From: Penelope pileata
Taxonomy: Eukaryota; Chordata; Aves; Galliformes; Cracidae
Length of the DNA stretch: 64,000 nt
NCBI GenBank assembly: GCA_013396635.1
Contig: WBMW01000448.1
Span: 62,001 to 126,000 of the forward strand
Reading direction: 5' to 3'
Made by a program: the position numbers and the translations under genes. A model generated the notes under the pieces. That model ran no database searches. It saw nothing but the letters and a program-made list of their open reading frames with translations, and was not told where the DNA came from. How positions within the stretch are numbered: position 1 is the stretch's first letter; each line of letters starts with the position of its first letter. Shown one piece after another: positions 23,836-35,900 of this stretch.

Positions 23836-23966
23836 CCAGGCTGGATGGGGCTTTGGGCAACCTGGTCTAGTAGGAGGTGTCCTTGCCCATGGCAGGGGGG
23901 TTGGAACAAGATGATCTCTAAGGTCCCTTCCAACCTGAACCATTCTATGATTCTATGATTCTATGA
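23836..23966 (+). mobile_element. CR1 LINE, 3' end with three octamers
   Basis: It reads 'gccaggctggatggggc', 'ggaggtgtccttgcccatgg', 'ggttggaacaagatgatc' and 'ggtcccttccaacctgaacc', then three tail units of the ATTCTATG type. This is a textbook CR1 3' UTR and tail, of a subfamily different from the 7061 and 39412 copies. Only the UTR survives. A candidate exon lies about 90 bp downstream. Confidence 0.93.
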
Positions 23967-24055
23967 ACACACATTCAGTTGCTCTGTGACTGTAATATTG
24001 TAATGATGATCCTTTCACTTTACCTTTAATTCTAACATTTCTGCTTTTTACTTAG

Positions 24056-24152
24056 TATCCAGGGAGAATGTTTGGTTCCCTGAGGAGCATCAGAGTGGGC
24101 TTCAATCCCATTGCTGCAGTTGCTGTGAAACTTGTTAAGAGCAAACAGCAAA
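24056..24152 (+). other. Candidate internal exon (97 nt)
   Basis: Upstream lies a long pyrimidine-rich tract with a branch-point-like TTCTAAC about 20 nt before the TTAG acceptor at 24055. At 24153 the segment is followed by GTAAGA, a good donor. Frame 1 is open throughout and reads from YPGRMFGSL through RVGFNPIAAVAVKL to SKQQ; the other two frames contain stops. No protein family is recognised, 97 nt can be open by chance, and no partner exon is visible. It could be an exon of a long non-coding RNA, of a gene outside the window, or coincidence. Confidence 0.25.
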
Positions 24153-24913
24153 GTAAGAGATGATGGAGGTGGAAATGAAGGGCTTTCTGAGAATTAGCAA
24201 TGGAAAAGTTGGAGATGAAGCCCTGAGTGTAAGGAAAAGAACTGGATAACTGATGGTTGAGAAAGAAAGGAGAGGGCTGAGGGATGAATCAGAAAAGCTA
24301 AGAAGTGTTTGAGCTGGTGCTGAATTGGTGTTTGGAGGACAGAGTTATGTGTCCTTGTTTTCGACTTTAAATTAATACTTGAAAGATTGAGATCAAAGCC
24401 AAATATTGATCCAAAGCCAAGTGTCCATGTCTGCTGTGTTTATGAATGCATAAAGGCTTTAGACAGTAAGTTTTCCAAGAAATGCTTAATAGAGAATGAT
24501 AGACTGGCTCAAATCCGTTCTCTCTTTTGCATGAGACCAAAGAGAAAATGTAATTCCCAGTTCTGTATTCTCTCTTCTCTTGAAGTGCATGACATAAATT
24601 CAAACATCAGAACAAACTATTCTAAAATAAAAAAATATTATGGATACATGAAAAAAAAAGCTGGGTTTCTTTTTAGTTTAATTTTAAATAACCTTGATGT
24701 TACTAGGTGTATTTGGAGTAATCAAAAATGAGGTATCCCAAAGCAGTATGTCCTACTTGATTTTTCAGTTGATATCTTCTCTCCCTCTAGTTCCAAAAAT
24801 CATTTTAAAAGTTAGACATTTATCTTGAAATGTCAAACATCAATGTTAATGACTAATTTATGTCTATAATATAATATGAAATATATTGGGGAATTCAGTT
24901 CAAATGTTCTCAC

Positions 24914-24928
24914 AGTGCCATCTGGTGA
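24914..24928 (-). promoter_or_regulatory. CTCF-like motif
   Basis: On the minus strand the sequence is TCACCAGATGGCACT. It agrees with the vertebrate CTCF core (CCA-S-Y-AG-R-K-GGC-R-S) at every position except the first C. Occupancy cannot be judged from sequence, and one such match in 64 kb may occur by chance. Confidence 0.35.
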
Positions 24929-27664
24929 AAATAAACTAAGACTAGAAAGAGACTAAAAAGCATTTAGCAATTCATTCTTGCTGGAAGATCTGTAAATTCT
25001 CTCTGCTGAATACTTTTCAGTCTTTGTGCCCTGTAATGTCACTATAAAAAATCCACAGCCATGGCAAAGGAGGAGCTATAAACACTATATTTACCTATAT
25101 CATTGTGTCAGTGGTTTCACTGATGTATCTGAATGTTCCGAACAAGAGGAAGCTAGAGATAATTAAGGTTTAAACTGGGTTAAGTATATGCACAGCTCAA
25201 GGTTTGGGTATGAATATCAAGATTTTTACCTTCTGTCAGATTGACTCTGACAAGGCAGCATCAACCTGAATTTATTAAATTCTACTACATTTAAGAAAAT
25301 GTAATCTGAAAGGTGTTGGCTAATACATTTTTAAATCCATTTCAATTCACAAATCTAGAAATACCTCTCAAGAATATGAATAATTATTTTAAAATGAACA
25401 AGTCAGATTGCGTGGATTAAGGTAAGCTTTTGTAGCGGCCTGAACTTGGAGCACGAATTAGCAGTGATAGAAGCCCACTTGTCTGAACTCAAAGATGATT
25501 TTTTTATTCTTATTTTTAGAAATCATCAATTGGACTGAGTTTCAGACTGGTTCTTAAATGCAGCTGAATACTTTTGTGCTATCTGCTATGTTAAGAAAAC
25601 ACAAGCTTCATTCTTTTTATATTTGTGTATAAATTCCTGTACCTTCTCTGTCCATTGTGATTCACATTATCAACAAGTCTCACCTAAGATCTAGTTAATA
25701 ACTCAGAGCACTGTACCTCCACCAGAATTCCAGTGTTAGTTTGTTGTGCACATATTTGTACTGTATCCTCCCAGTGAGAAGCAGACGATTTCTTTACTCC
25801 CCACCTCCAAGTGATGATTGGAAAAACAGTGCATCGCTCTCCTGTAGTGGTTATGTGGAGAAGTAACAGAAGATATTCTGGCAATTAATCACAAGTTGCA
25901 CACTGTCACAGTGGACATTTCATAAATAACCAAGAGGCTGAAATTCGTTTTTGTAAGTTCTTTCATGAATAATTTAGACTTGTAAAAGGGAAGACATTCA
26001 GTAACTCACTGAAAGTAAAGGACAGAATTTCAGTTAACTCTGTCAACCAGCATGACTAATTCTACCTGCAGTTCAGCCTATGTAGGACATGCACAATTTT
26101 GCTCATAAATACTGAGCAACGTTTCAAGATCTGGAAAGTGACAGAGTACAAATGTGCTTGTGTGATTTCTTTGCTCCTAAGTGATATTGAGTCTGAGCTG
26201 CCCAACCCAAAGCAGAACTTCAGAAGATGCATGAAGTAAGCTTCTGTCTTCTCTCTTTGTTTTTTTTTAGGATGTAAATTCATGTGTAACTCAGGATTCA
26301 GAGACCTGAGTTAATTTCCCTAAATTCCTCCTATGATAACTCTATAAAGATACCATCTGGAAAACTGTAAGCCAAAACACCTAAATTTCAACTCCAACCT
26401 GTGTTATTTTTATTTATCTTTGGAAGAATTATATGTAGATTAGTTCCCAGATGCTACTATTATGTTTTATGAACGCATCTTCAAAATTCTTTTCCTGCGT
26501 CTTTCTCTTTTTAAAGCTCTGGTAAATAGCATAATGATAAAACAGCGCTTTGTAAGGTACGAAGATGCACTGGCCTAAATGTTTCTTATTTGTCTCGTTA
26601 CAGACTCTTTCAGCAGCTACAGACTTCCCTGTTGAAAAAAATAATCACAAAAAAAGGGCAGATTCAAGAGATGTGTGCAGGTATCTAAATGTTTTTGAAA
26701 AATTTGACAGGGGCCTGTGTCCATGGGTACCTATTAATTGAAAGTTTTCATAAAATTATGTTCCGAGTCAAGAAGAAATATTGTGTTCTGCTGAACAACA
26801 GCATTGTGTTAAAGGAAATGCATCAACAAAGGGACTTTGAGTCACATTAATCTGTTTACTGGAGATGATAGCAGTGGTTCTGATTATTGGTTTAGAGCTT
26901 ATTAATCAACCCACTCTGTTTATTAGCTGTACTGTAAAAGAAGACTGCCTGGCTTCTAAGCAAACAGCTAATGGACAGGTTCTACATATTCTGTGGGAGC
27001 TTTCTAAGGACTGAGGATTGACTATGTCAGCCAGCTCAATCTTTTTCTTATCTTTTCCTGCTTGCAAAAATGGATGATTTAAAATGGGCTCATTTTGAAA
27101 AATACCTTAAATTTGTGTTGTTTTTATGATAAAAGTAGCAAGAGTAAGCTTGGCTGCCTATTTTGGCTCTGAGATACAACAGAATTATGATTGCACTGTA
27201 GGAGAAAATGGAGCAAAACCTCCCAGACCTCTGCAGTATTCAGAGAGGAAAAAAAAAGAGAACACAATACTTCCAAATGCAACCATTGCTTAATGTAATG
27301 TCAAAAACTTGCCATTTGTTCTCATTTAGTTACTTTCACACGATTGTAGGGCAAGACCTGAAGTCCGCCAAAATTCTTTGGATCAGATCCTGTTCTATTC
27401 AGTTATTATGCTACAATGATAAAAAGTTCTGTATTTGGCTGTGGGTTACAAAACAGTTGGAAATTTTCATTTTGGGTGCTTACAATAAGGTGCTACAGAA
27501 GCTTTTGATTTTCACTCAACAAATCTCTTTGAAGAAAAGATGATCAGGTATTTCAGTTATTGGCTTGAGATGCTGGGGTCCCAAGTTCAGTGTGGTTTTC
27601 TCCTTAAGGTTCCTGCTCTATTTGTTCAACTCTCATAGTATAAACGTGTTACTTAATGTTTTAC

Positions 27665-27727
27665 AGTTGTACTTGGTGATCTTTGTGACTCCCTTCCATG
27701 TCAGGATATTCCATGATTCTATGATTA
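27665..27727 (+). mobile_element. CR1 LINE, last ~60 bp of a 3' end
   Basis: It reads 'gttgtacttggtgatctttg', then 'actcccttccatgtcaggatattcc' and two tail units (ATGATTCT, ATGATT). It aligns by eye with the ends of the copies at 29864-30105 and 36972-37206, which have 'gggatatt' and an ATTCTATG tail, so it is probably an older member of the same subfamily. Confidence 0.7.
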
Positions 27728-29863
27728 ATTATTGTAAAGTCTTTTGACTCTAGAGTGTGGAGTCTCATGAGGATTTCAGTGTTTCTTACAAATAACTGTT
27801 CATATATACTGCAAAGAAAGAATCGTGGTACTTAGAATAGTCAGTTCCTTAGTGTCTATATTCCTATGTGCAGTGAAGGAGAGTGGGGATCTTTGTGCAT
27901 CATCTGAGTAAATCCTCCATTTCCCCTGCAAATGAAATAATAGCCTTCACTATCTCAGGGGAAAAGAAAAAAAGAAAAAGCAGCGATTGAAAAATATTAA
28001 TATTTGTGAGTTACTGTCTACAGTAGACTGTTTGCCTCAAATATTCTTTAACAGGCAGTCAATCTCCAGCTGTACTTCTGGAGACTGATGCAATCCAATC
28101 TATAGGTAGGTAGGAAAATGTATTTCATCTTAAGTCTCACCAGAATTTATTGTTCTATAAAGAGAACATTATAGAAATATTCTTTTAAGAAGCACTTTGG
28201 AAATACTCTCCCTGAAGAAGTTTACAAGCATTTTCAGCTGCAGGCTATAGGTTTTACTGAACAAACAAATGGCTTCTTCATTATTTTTGAAAGTGTTTGC
28301 GGTGCTGCTGTGCACCACGCAAGAGCGCAGGTATTATTTGTGCAACATGTCGGCTGTCTTCAAAACATGTAATGTTCTTACAGTCTTCAGTCACCTCCTG
28401 CCCTGAATTACACATCTACAATCCTGCTGACTTTATTTAATCCAGAGCAGTTTTAGAAAAGACACTCAGCAGCTCATTTTCGCAAAACATCATTCTCCAC
28501 TTTTTTTTTTGGACTACAGGCTACTAGAAGTCAGGGAAACAGAGTGCGTGAAAAAATCACTTGAAAGTTCTCCAAACTGCACTCCTGATTGTACTTAAGA
28601 AATTAGAACTCCATTACAGTTCTAAATATCAACACAACATAGATTTTCTAGTGCTGTAAAAAAAAACAAAAAAAAAAAAATCAGGATTCTCCAGGACACT
28701 GCATTCCGTGCCACATATTTAGGCTATGCAGAAGACCAGAGAGAGAGAAGAAAAGCACAAATTAAATGTAGTTTCTACTTCAAATTTTTGGTGTGTCCCG
28801 TTTTAGCTGAGAGGATAGTGTTCAGAAAAAGATGTGCAAAAGCAAGGGCATTTGGTACATGTGTAAGAACTGAACATCTGTAATAAGTCATCCTTGTAAA
28901 TCATTGTCATTCCATTCTTCCCTTTCTCTTCCCTTGCTCTTACCTTTCTTTCCAGTGAGGCTCTAGTGATATTTGCCTAAGGCAAGTTTAGCAGGAGCAG
29001 CATTATCTTTTTAAAGACTTAAGAAATCAGGAAGAGAAGATAAGCTCTCAGGTATGCTTACGCTTCCTTGACAACGTGCCCAACAGCTTCTGTATCCTTG
29101 TACAAACTGGAGGGTTTTGTTAAAAGACAGTTTTGTCCTCAGTAAAGAAATATTTGAATCATTAGCAGAAGCAGGTGAAAGACTTCTACATCCTTTTTTG
29201 GGGTTCATTTATGTCTTTGTCATTTATACAAATCAAATTTACTGAAATTTGCCTACTTCTTACTCAACGGGGAATTATACATTTATACCAAGCCAATGAT
29301 TAATAGATAACTGCCAACCTCAGGCATTCACTCTGGTTTTTAGGATGCTATTGGCCAGGAATTCAGCTGGGCTTTGGGAACTGTCCGTGGCTCCTCATCA
29401 CTGAGAAGAGTGAATGTACTAAAGGTCCATGAATGGAAAGGATAAGAGGATCACAAAATCTACGGCTGGGTCTTTCTCTCAATGTCTGTGAATCTAAACC
29501 CCCACTTTTTCTATGTTAATTTTTAAGGTAGGAATTACTTATGCTAAGATTTTTCAGAAAAGCCAGAGGACTTTAGCCATCCCATTAGCAACCAGCCTGC
29601 TGTGTCCCTCACGTGATGTCCTGAGGTTACAGTCTCAGACTATCTTTTCCTGCTCATCTTCATTTATCTTTTGCAGCACAGAACTAGAGCACACATAAAT
29701 AAAATATTGCTTTCTGCTCCAGTGCAAAAAGAGTAGAATTTAACTTGGAAATTGGGTAGACTTTATTTTTAAAATAAGCTCTCAGTCCTAGAACTGAGCT
29801 CTTGGCTAAGACGCTGAAGAAAAGGCTACTTCTGTATAAAGTAGATTTAACATTAACAAATCA
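27728..29863. other. Unique DNA
   Basis: No gene recognised. It contains an interrupted A tract at about 28658-28680. The rest is AT-rich unique sequence. Confidence 0.55.
28658..28680. repeat. Interrupted poly-A tract
   Basis: Nine A, one C and thirteen A in a row. Simple sequence. Confidence 0.85.
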
Positions 29864-30105
29864 AGGTTCAGGTTGGGTGTTAGGAAAAGGTTCTTCACCA
29901 GAGGGTGGTGGGGCTCTGGAACAAGATCCCCAGGGCAGTGGTCATGGCCCCACGCTGCCGGAGTTCTATGAGTGGTTGGACATCACTCTCAGACACAGGA
30001 CTGGGATGTTGTTGGGTGATACAGTGCGCAGCCAGGAGTCGGACTTGATGATGCTTGCAGGGCCCTCCCAACTTGGGATATTTTATGATTCTACAAAATC
30101 CAAAG
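29864..30105 (+). mobile_element. CR1 LINE, 3' end (C-terminal codons plus UTR)
   Basis: It starts with 'ttgggtgttaggaaaaggttc' and 'accagagggtggtggggc' (end of ORF2), then 'gagccaggagtcgg'-like UTR text, then 'ccctcccaacttgggatatt' and one degraded tail unit (ttatgattctac). It is the same subfamily as 36972-37206, with more changes in the tail. The 132-codon frame across 29802-30200 is only a run through this repeat and is not a gene. Confidence 0.9.
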
Positions 30106-32467
30106 GCAGACTAATGAATACTCACACCAGCCCTAGTTACTGCTTTTCCCAACTCCTCTTGTCCTGGCTTCAGTGCAATTTAATGACATTTCATTTCTAA
30201 TGAGTAACTTAAATATTCTGTAGAAATAGAACCTCTACTTCAATTGCAGATTCTGTATTTATTTCAGTTGCAGATTCTGACCCACACAGATTTCTTCCTA
30301 AATCATAAGATATGTAGTCTCAGTTTGGACATAGTCTTAGCAGTAATAAATAAATAAATAACGGGGCTATAGTTTTCTTTGGGGTGTAAAAGTAGAATAG
30401 ATGTATTCTGGCTAATTCCAGTTCCTAAATGAGGAACATATCTTTTCCAAGCTTTCATGAGCATATTAAGCATTTTTACATAATACTTTTCTCTTTACAT
30501 TAACTAGAAGAGAGGAGCATCAATACAAAGTAAAAGGTAAGATCTGATCATTACTAGCCCATGAGATTGAATTGGAGTGATGATTCTATATAACAAGCTT
30601 GAAGAACTTGTTGCCAAATGTCTAAATCAATAAAATTAATCGAAAAAGGATTCCTAATGTATATGCTTTCAATGCATTTGTAAATAGTGTATTTTCCACT
30701 CTGTTTCTCAAATTTCCATTTCTACGTATTTTCCAGCTCCTCATACATCTTCATAATAGCAATACTTAGCACTGCTGTAACAGTTTATGTTTATCTGGCT
30801 GCATGCAGACGATTACTGATGTGCATCCATATTGACACAAATTAGACCCACATGTGGCTTTATCACGCACGTACGATTTCTCCGTCATTTAATCTCAGTC
30901 ATAAATGACAACTTTGGAATTCTCTGCCTCTCTAAATCTGCATTTCTCATTGAATTTAAATGGATCTCAAATCTATAAATAACTGCATCAACCCTGAATA
31001 TTGCATTCAATTACTGAGAGTTTGCTGCTGTTCGCATGGCATTCATGCTGGGCTTTCATGCTGCTTGCATTAGCAAACCTCTTCTTTCTAAAACAACCTC
31101 CTGTATTCATGATTAACAACTCAAACTGAGGTTAAATTTTTAAGCTTTTTCTCTGAAATCTCTATGACAATAACTTTATAAAAGGTAAGACCAGTGACCT
31201 GTAGCTACAGCTCGATGATTGTTCTTTTAAAAAAGACTTTACTTGGATTCACAGTTGTTGTTGCTGAGTTTGAACAACAATAGCTCATCTGGTGAGCAGA
31301 AAGCAAACCAAAATGTAGCGCGGAATTATAGTGAGCATAATTGCATCTCATTACAAGTAGACAATGTGTGTAGGTGCCCAGCAAGAGAGAGCCAGGTTGT
31401 GAAATGCTTATTTCAGGCAGCTGCTTCTCCTCACTGGGAGCAAAACTGGATTCACTGATTGCACCCACGTTGTTACGGAGCAGCCCCAATCAGGGACCGT
31501 GGATGAACTTGCTGTTTTATCTCTGGTGGTAGAAGCAACCTCAGGTCTGCCTCTATACTGTGAGGAAAACTCTAGTGCTGATTGTGCTGCAGTGCATAAG
31601 AAAAGGTGAAGCTCACCGCCACTGGCAGCATGCTAACGCCCTGCTGCTGGGCAAGGAGTGCCTAGCCTGTCTGGGCTGACAAAATGTGCTGGACATGCAG
31701 CAGCTGTGGCTGTGGGGGGAGAGTGCTGCCTTGCAGCTCCTCACTTTTATTGGGTGGCAGAGGAGATGGGACTTAGTCTTGCAATAAATTGAGGCTACTC
31801 ATAGGGCAGTATAAGTGTGCAGAGCACGGTCTGACCTTTCTTTAAGTGTAGCCTGGAGGGTCCCTCTTGGGGAAAAAAATAACTACTCCCTAATATGAAT
31901 ATTAGATTAACAAATCAGATATAATAGGTAATGGAGGAAGATGAAGAACTGAATAACGCAGAGGTTAATACTGGTTTACACGAGCGTAGATAAATTTTAT
32001 TGAGGAGAATGGGCATGCTGAAAAGAGTTTTGAAGACCTGTCCAAATATACTTTGTGATAAAGGTCTGCAACATTCATTTAGATCTTATTCTTACCAGTG
32101 CCTCATTATTGCACAGATTCCCCCTTCGTTAAATGTATATATGTCCATGGTGGTCCATGGTAGAGAAGGCAAACAAAGCCACTTCTTTTTCAAGGGCAGC
32201 ATACAGAAAATAAATAATTAAAACCCTATTGTGATAGTGAAATGGTGGGAGAGACCCATTCACTTTTCAGTGCCTGGTTTCTTTGGATCAGGATTTCAGT
32301 TTCTTCTAAGAGGCACATCTGGGCTTATTGTTGGGAATAGACATGCACAGCCCCATTCAGTACGCATGTTTCACTTTAGACCTTTTCAAAAGCATCAGTG
32401 GAAACAGACCTGCCACTGGCTGTCTTTCATATCAGTGAAATTCACTTGTGTGCACGGAAAGGCAAGC
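30106..32467. other. Unique DNA, partly resembling conserved non-coding sequence
   Basis: No gene recognised. A short AAAT repeat lies at 30344-30361. The stretch 30780-31090 has a homeobox-site-rich, repeat-free look (see findings). 31600-31780 is moderately GC-rich without a recognisable element. Confidence 0.5.
30344..30361. repeat. Short (AAAT)n repeat
   Basis: About four units of AAAT in 18 bp. Confidence 0.85.
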
Positions 32468-32916
32468 ACAGAATTATAGAATGGCTTAGGTTGGGGGGGA
32501 CCTCAAAGACCATCCAGTTCCAACCCCCTTGTCATGAGCAGGTTCACCACCCACCAGATCAGGCTGCCAAGGGCCCCATCCAATCTCCAGGGGTGGGGCA
32601 TCCACAACATCTTCAGGCAAACTGCTGCAGTGCCTCACCATGCTCTGAGTAAAGACTTTCTTCCTAACATGTAATCTAAATTCCCCTTTTAGTTTAAATT
32701 CATCCCCCCTTGTCCTGTCTCTCTCAGTTGATCCCCCTCCTGCTTGTAAGCTCCCCTCAAGTACTTGAAGGCCTCAGTGAGGACTCCTCAGAGCCTTCTC
32801 TTCTCCAGGTTGAACAAGCGCAGCTCACTCAACCTTTCCTCACAGGAGAGGTGTCCCAGCTCTCTGATCATCTTTGTGGCCCCCCNCAATCTACCCCAAT
32901 CTCATGTCTTTTCTCC
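32468..32916 (-). mobile_element. CR1 LINE, 3' UTR and ORF2 C-terminus, decayed
   Basis: The plus strand begins with tail-like units (agaattat, agaatggc), then 'ttaggttgggggggacctc' and 'accatccagttccaaccccc', the antisense of a CR1 3' UTR. It continues through 'ccttgtcctgtctctctcag' and 'cttctcttctccaggttgaac' to 'gatcatctttgtggcccccc', the antisense of the C-terminal ORF2 region. A single undetermined base sits at 32886. No long minus-strand frame is left, so the copy is old. Confidence 0.9.
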
Positions 32917-32936
32917 CTAAGGTGTTAATTCTTATT

Positions 32937-32958
32937 AAAAAAAAAAAAAAAAAAAAAA
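32937..32958. repeat. Poly-A run (22 nt)
   Basis: Twenty-two A, 20 bp beyond the 5' limit of the minus-strand CR1 at 32916. CR1 does not end in poly-A, and this is the wrong end of the element for a tail, so it is treated as independent simple sequence. Confidence 0.9.
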
Positions 32959-35900
32959 CCTTAGCGTAAGGATTAACTTTAAAAAGTTATTGTGCTCTAA
33001 AATGAGAATAAAACCATATAAATGTGCTATGAGAAGAATGGTTCCCAAGGCACTGTTCCCATAATGATTTATAAAAAATCCTTCTAATTTAAGAGAAGTG
33101 TGCTATGTGTCCCCTAAAAATAATTAAAAGATATAATTGCTATTATGATCATTAAACACGCATGGAATAGTTGCCCCAGATGACTATTAAATATAATAAT
33201 GGAAGAGTTACATTTAAAAAGTAAAACAAAATAATGTGGTGATGGTGGGACGAGAGCATAAAATTCACAGAAAATAATGTACTGGGCTAAAGATCAACAA
33301 AAACTTAAGTCTGAAGGGTAGAAAATAATGATGAATGAAATTGAAAGAGAAAATAAAATATTGATAAGCAAGCAACTTCAAATGCTCAAGGCAGCATGAA
33401 CAGTGTGATTATCCACAATGATTACTGAATATTCTTATAAATCTTCACAACACCAGCAGCACTTAATTTCCTCCTACAGCCAGCAGAGTGTTGCACAGGA
33501 GGAGTGATCAGCCAGAAGTTAACTACAGTAAGGGGAGGTGAGTTTCTGTGCTGCTTTCAGACACATCCCCTGCAGGAGTTGCATGATACATTTAATTAAG
33601 CTGTGCAGGAGTTTTTTCCAGTACAGACTTTAAGGGCTAATGGGAAGGACTCTTAACAAACTTTCTAAAATACTATCTTTTCCATAAAATGACTCATTTT
33701 AAAAAGTGCCATTCTCTTTTTGTTTATGGACTCTTTTATGAAATGTTATCTTTTTCCTGCTAAATGAGAATTTCTGACATGGAAATAAAACCCAACCTGC
33801 TTTATATTCCCAATTGCAATGTAAATGTTTCCTTCTACTTAGCACCTTGTATTTTAAAACAGGGTTATTTTATTTTAACATAGATGTGTGTTACCTGTGG
33901 ATTACTCAGCTGAATTTCATGTTCCTGGGATACCGTCAAATACCGTGCAGAAGCAAATTTGATGAGTTACACATTTCTACTAGATAGTTGTAAGTAATTA
34001 TTATTTATTCTTACCCTGCTAGAAGGGTTCTGACTCACACAAAATCTTTAAAATCATTTGGGCAAGAGGCTTTTATACCTCACAATGATTTCCAGCTGTT
34101 CCACTTTTTTTCATAAGAAAGCATGTATATGTAGGATCTCCTAGTTTAGAGAATTACCAGCTAGACTCAGAGGAGAGACAAGCAGATGACGCTCATATTG
34201 TTTTACCTTCCTTCCTCAAGCACTGTGAGTGTTGTTGCTATCACACCATTTTTTTTGCTTTCCCAGGGAAAGATATACAGATATCAAATATAAACTGTTA
34301 CAACATTCTGGATATCACCAGATAAGAACCATTTCCATTATGTGAGATTTTTTCACCCATATTTAAATTCCTCAGTTTCTTTAATTACACCAATCATCGT
34401 TGGAATAGAGAAGTTACAATCAAGATCTGTCCTGTTTTTAAGACAGAAACAGGAAAATAATAAAAAATGTTCTTGTCTTGCAAACTCGTAATAACTAATT
34501 ATGTTTCCCTTTTTTGCGTGTATGAAAGGGCAGCACTGTGCTTTGGTTTTGGAAAAGGGGAGTTCTTTTCAGAAACCTTCTTAAATATTAAACCTTCTTA
34601 AATATTATTATTATTAAATATTATATTAAGAAAGTTTATGGAAAAAGCTGCTGGGAATGGGCTTTGATTCTTCAGAGATTCGTGCCGCTGATTGCTTGCT
34701 TTTACATGTGTCAGTTCTGTATTTCACTGTCAAACTGGAACAAACTCTAAATTCCTCTGGAGTTTATTCCTCCCATCTTCCTCATCATCATCTCAAACAG
34801 CTTTGGCATTTGCTTTCACTTCAGAAAGAAACTTTCAATGTCTGCTGGTCAGAGCACTGCTTGTGAGCCTGTAGGTCGCATTCTGCTAAGGACTCACGCC
34901 AGTGATGAGGAAGCAAAGCTCAGCTCTGCCAGGCTCCTCAGTGCCAGCCCCAAACAAAGCCAAGGTTCGTGCAAGAAGGCAACACTGGTGGCCCATGGAG
35001 CAGCCCTGGGACGTGCAATAGTGGCAGAGGTCGGAGGAAGATGAGGAGGCAGCAGTGAGAGGAAGCAGAGCTTGGGGAGTGGGGACATCAGCTCAAGAAG
35101 GCAGTGCTGTGGCTTGAGCAAGTCTTACTAGAGAGCCCAGGAGAGCTGCATGAGGAAAAGGAGAAGATTGTGGGGCTGGAGGGGCTGAAGGAGGCAGAGA
35201 CCACTGAGACCTCCCTGGCTACGGCTGGCAGCCACTAAGAGCAGGTATTCCAATGGCTATAGAAATGAAAGAGTTACACCTTGCTCCAGACCCAGGCAGG
35301 GGACTTTTACCCTGGGTCCCTGACTTCCCACCACAGTGCCCCATCCAATCAGTCTAGTTCAGAATGGGAACCTTTCACTGTGATGGGTACATTCCAAGGG
35401 GAAAAAGTTCAACAGCTCTGTGTTTCGGGTTTGTGTCAAGTTTGATAGTCCTGTAACTTTGCTAGTTTAGTAGTTGTATCCAAAAAAAATGGCTTAACAA
35501 AGAAAAAAATATTCTGTTTCTAACAGTATTTTATAGGTTCAAAACAATGGTATGAAATTTTGTATCTTATAACTCCAATGAAACGGTCTATTTTCCCATG
35601 GATTGCAGGGCTAGCTTCCCCATAAAATTATATCTGAAAGACACAGGGTTTCCCAGGTCCCATGACGGAGTGCACACGCAGTGGAAAGACTCCGGACTTG
35701 CTGAAATAGGTTAATTTAATGAACTAAAATAAATAAATTGTGTTGGGGCAAGTAGCATGTGCAGTATTGCAAAGAAATCCTCCAGCTAACTGGTATATTG
35801 CATGTGCATCCTATGCATAAGCTCAAATTACGTATACATAGTTGCATTTTTCATTGTAGCAATGGAATAAGGACACTTGAGACAAAAAAAACCTTTTAGA

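Larger units (their letters stand above)
23967..27664. other. Unique DNA with one exon-like segment
   Basis: No known gene. It holds an exon-like stretch at 24056-24152 and a CTCF-like motif at 24914-24928 (separate entries), and a stretch near 26800-26990 that looks like a conserved non-coding element. Frames up to 114 codons (24387-24731, 27208-27543) have no recognisable domain. Confidence 0.5.

Noticed and set aside
26250..26320. T-rich tract ending in TTTTTAG near 26270
   Set aside because: All three frames close within about 45 nt and no donor follows; a chance acceptor.
29802..30200. 132-codon plus-strand frame
   Set aside because: It is a read-through of a CR1 3' end including its UTR; not a gene.
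32937..32958. Poly-A as a retrotransposon tail
   Set aside because: It lies at the 5' side of a minus-strand CR1, and CR1 elements do not carry poly-A tails.
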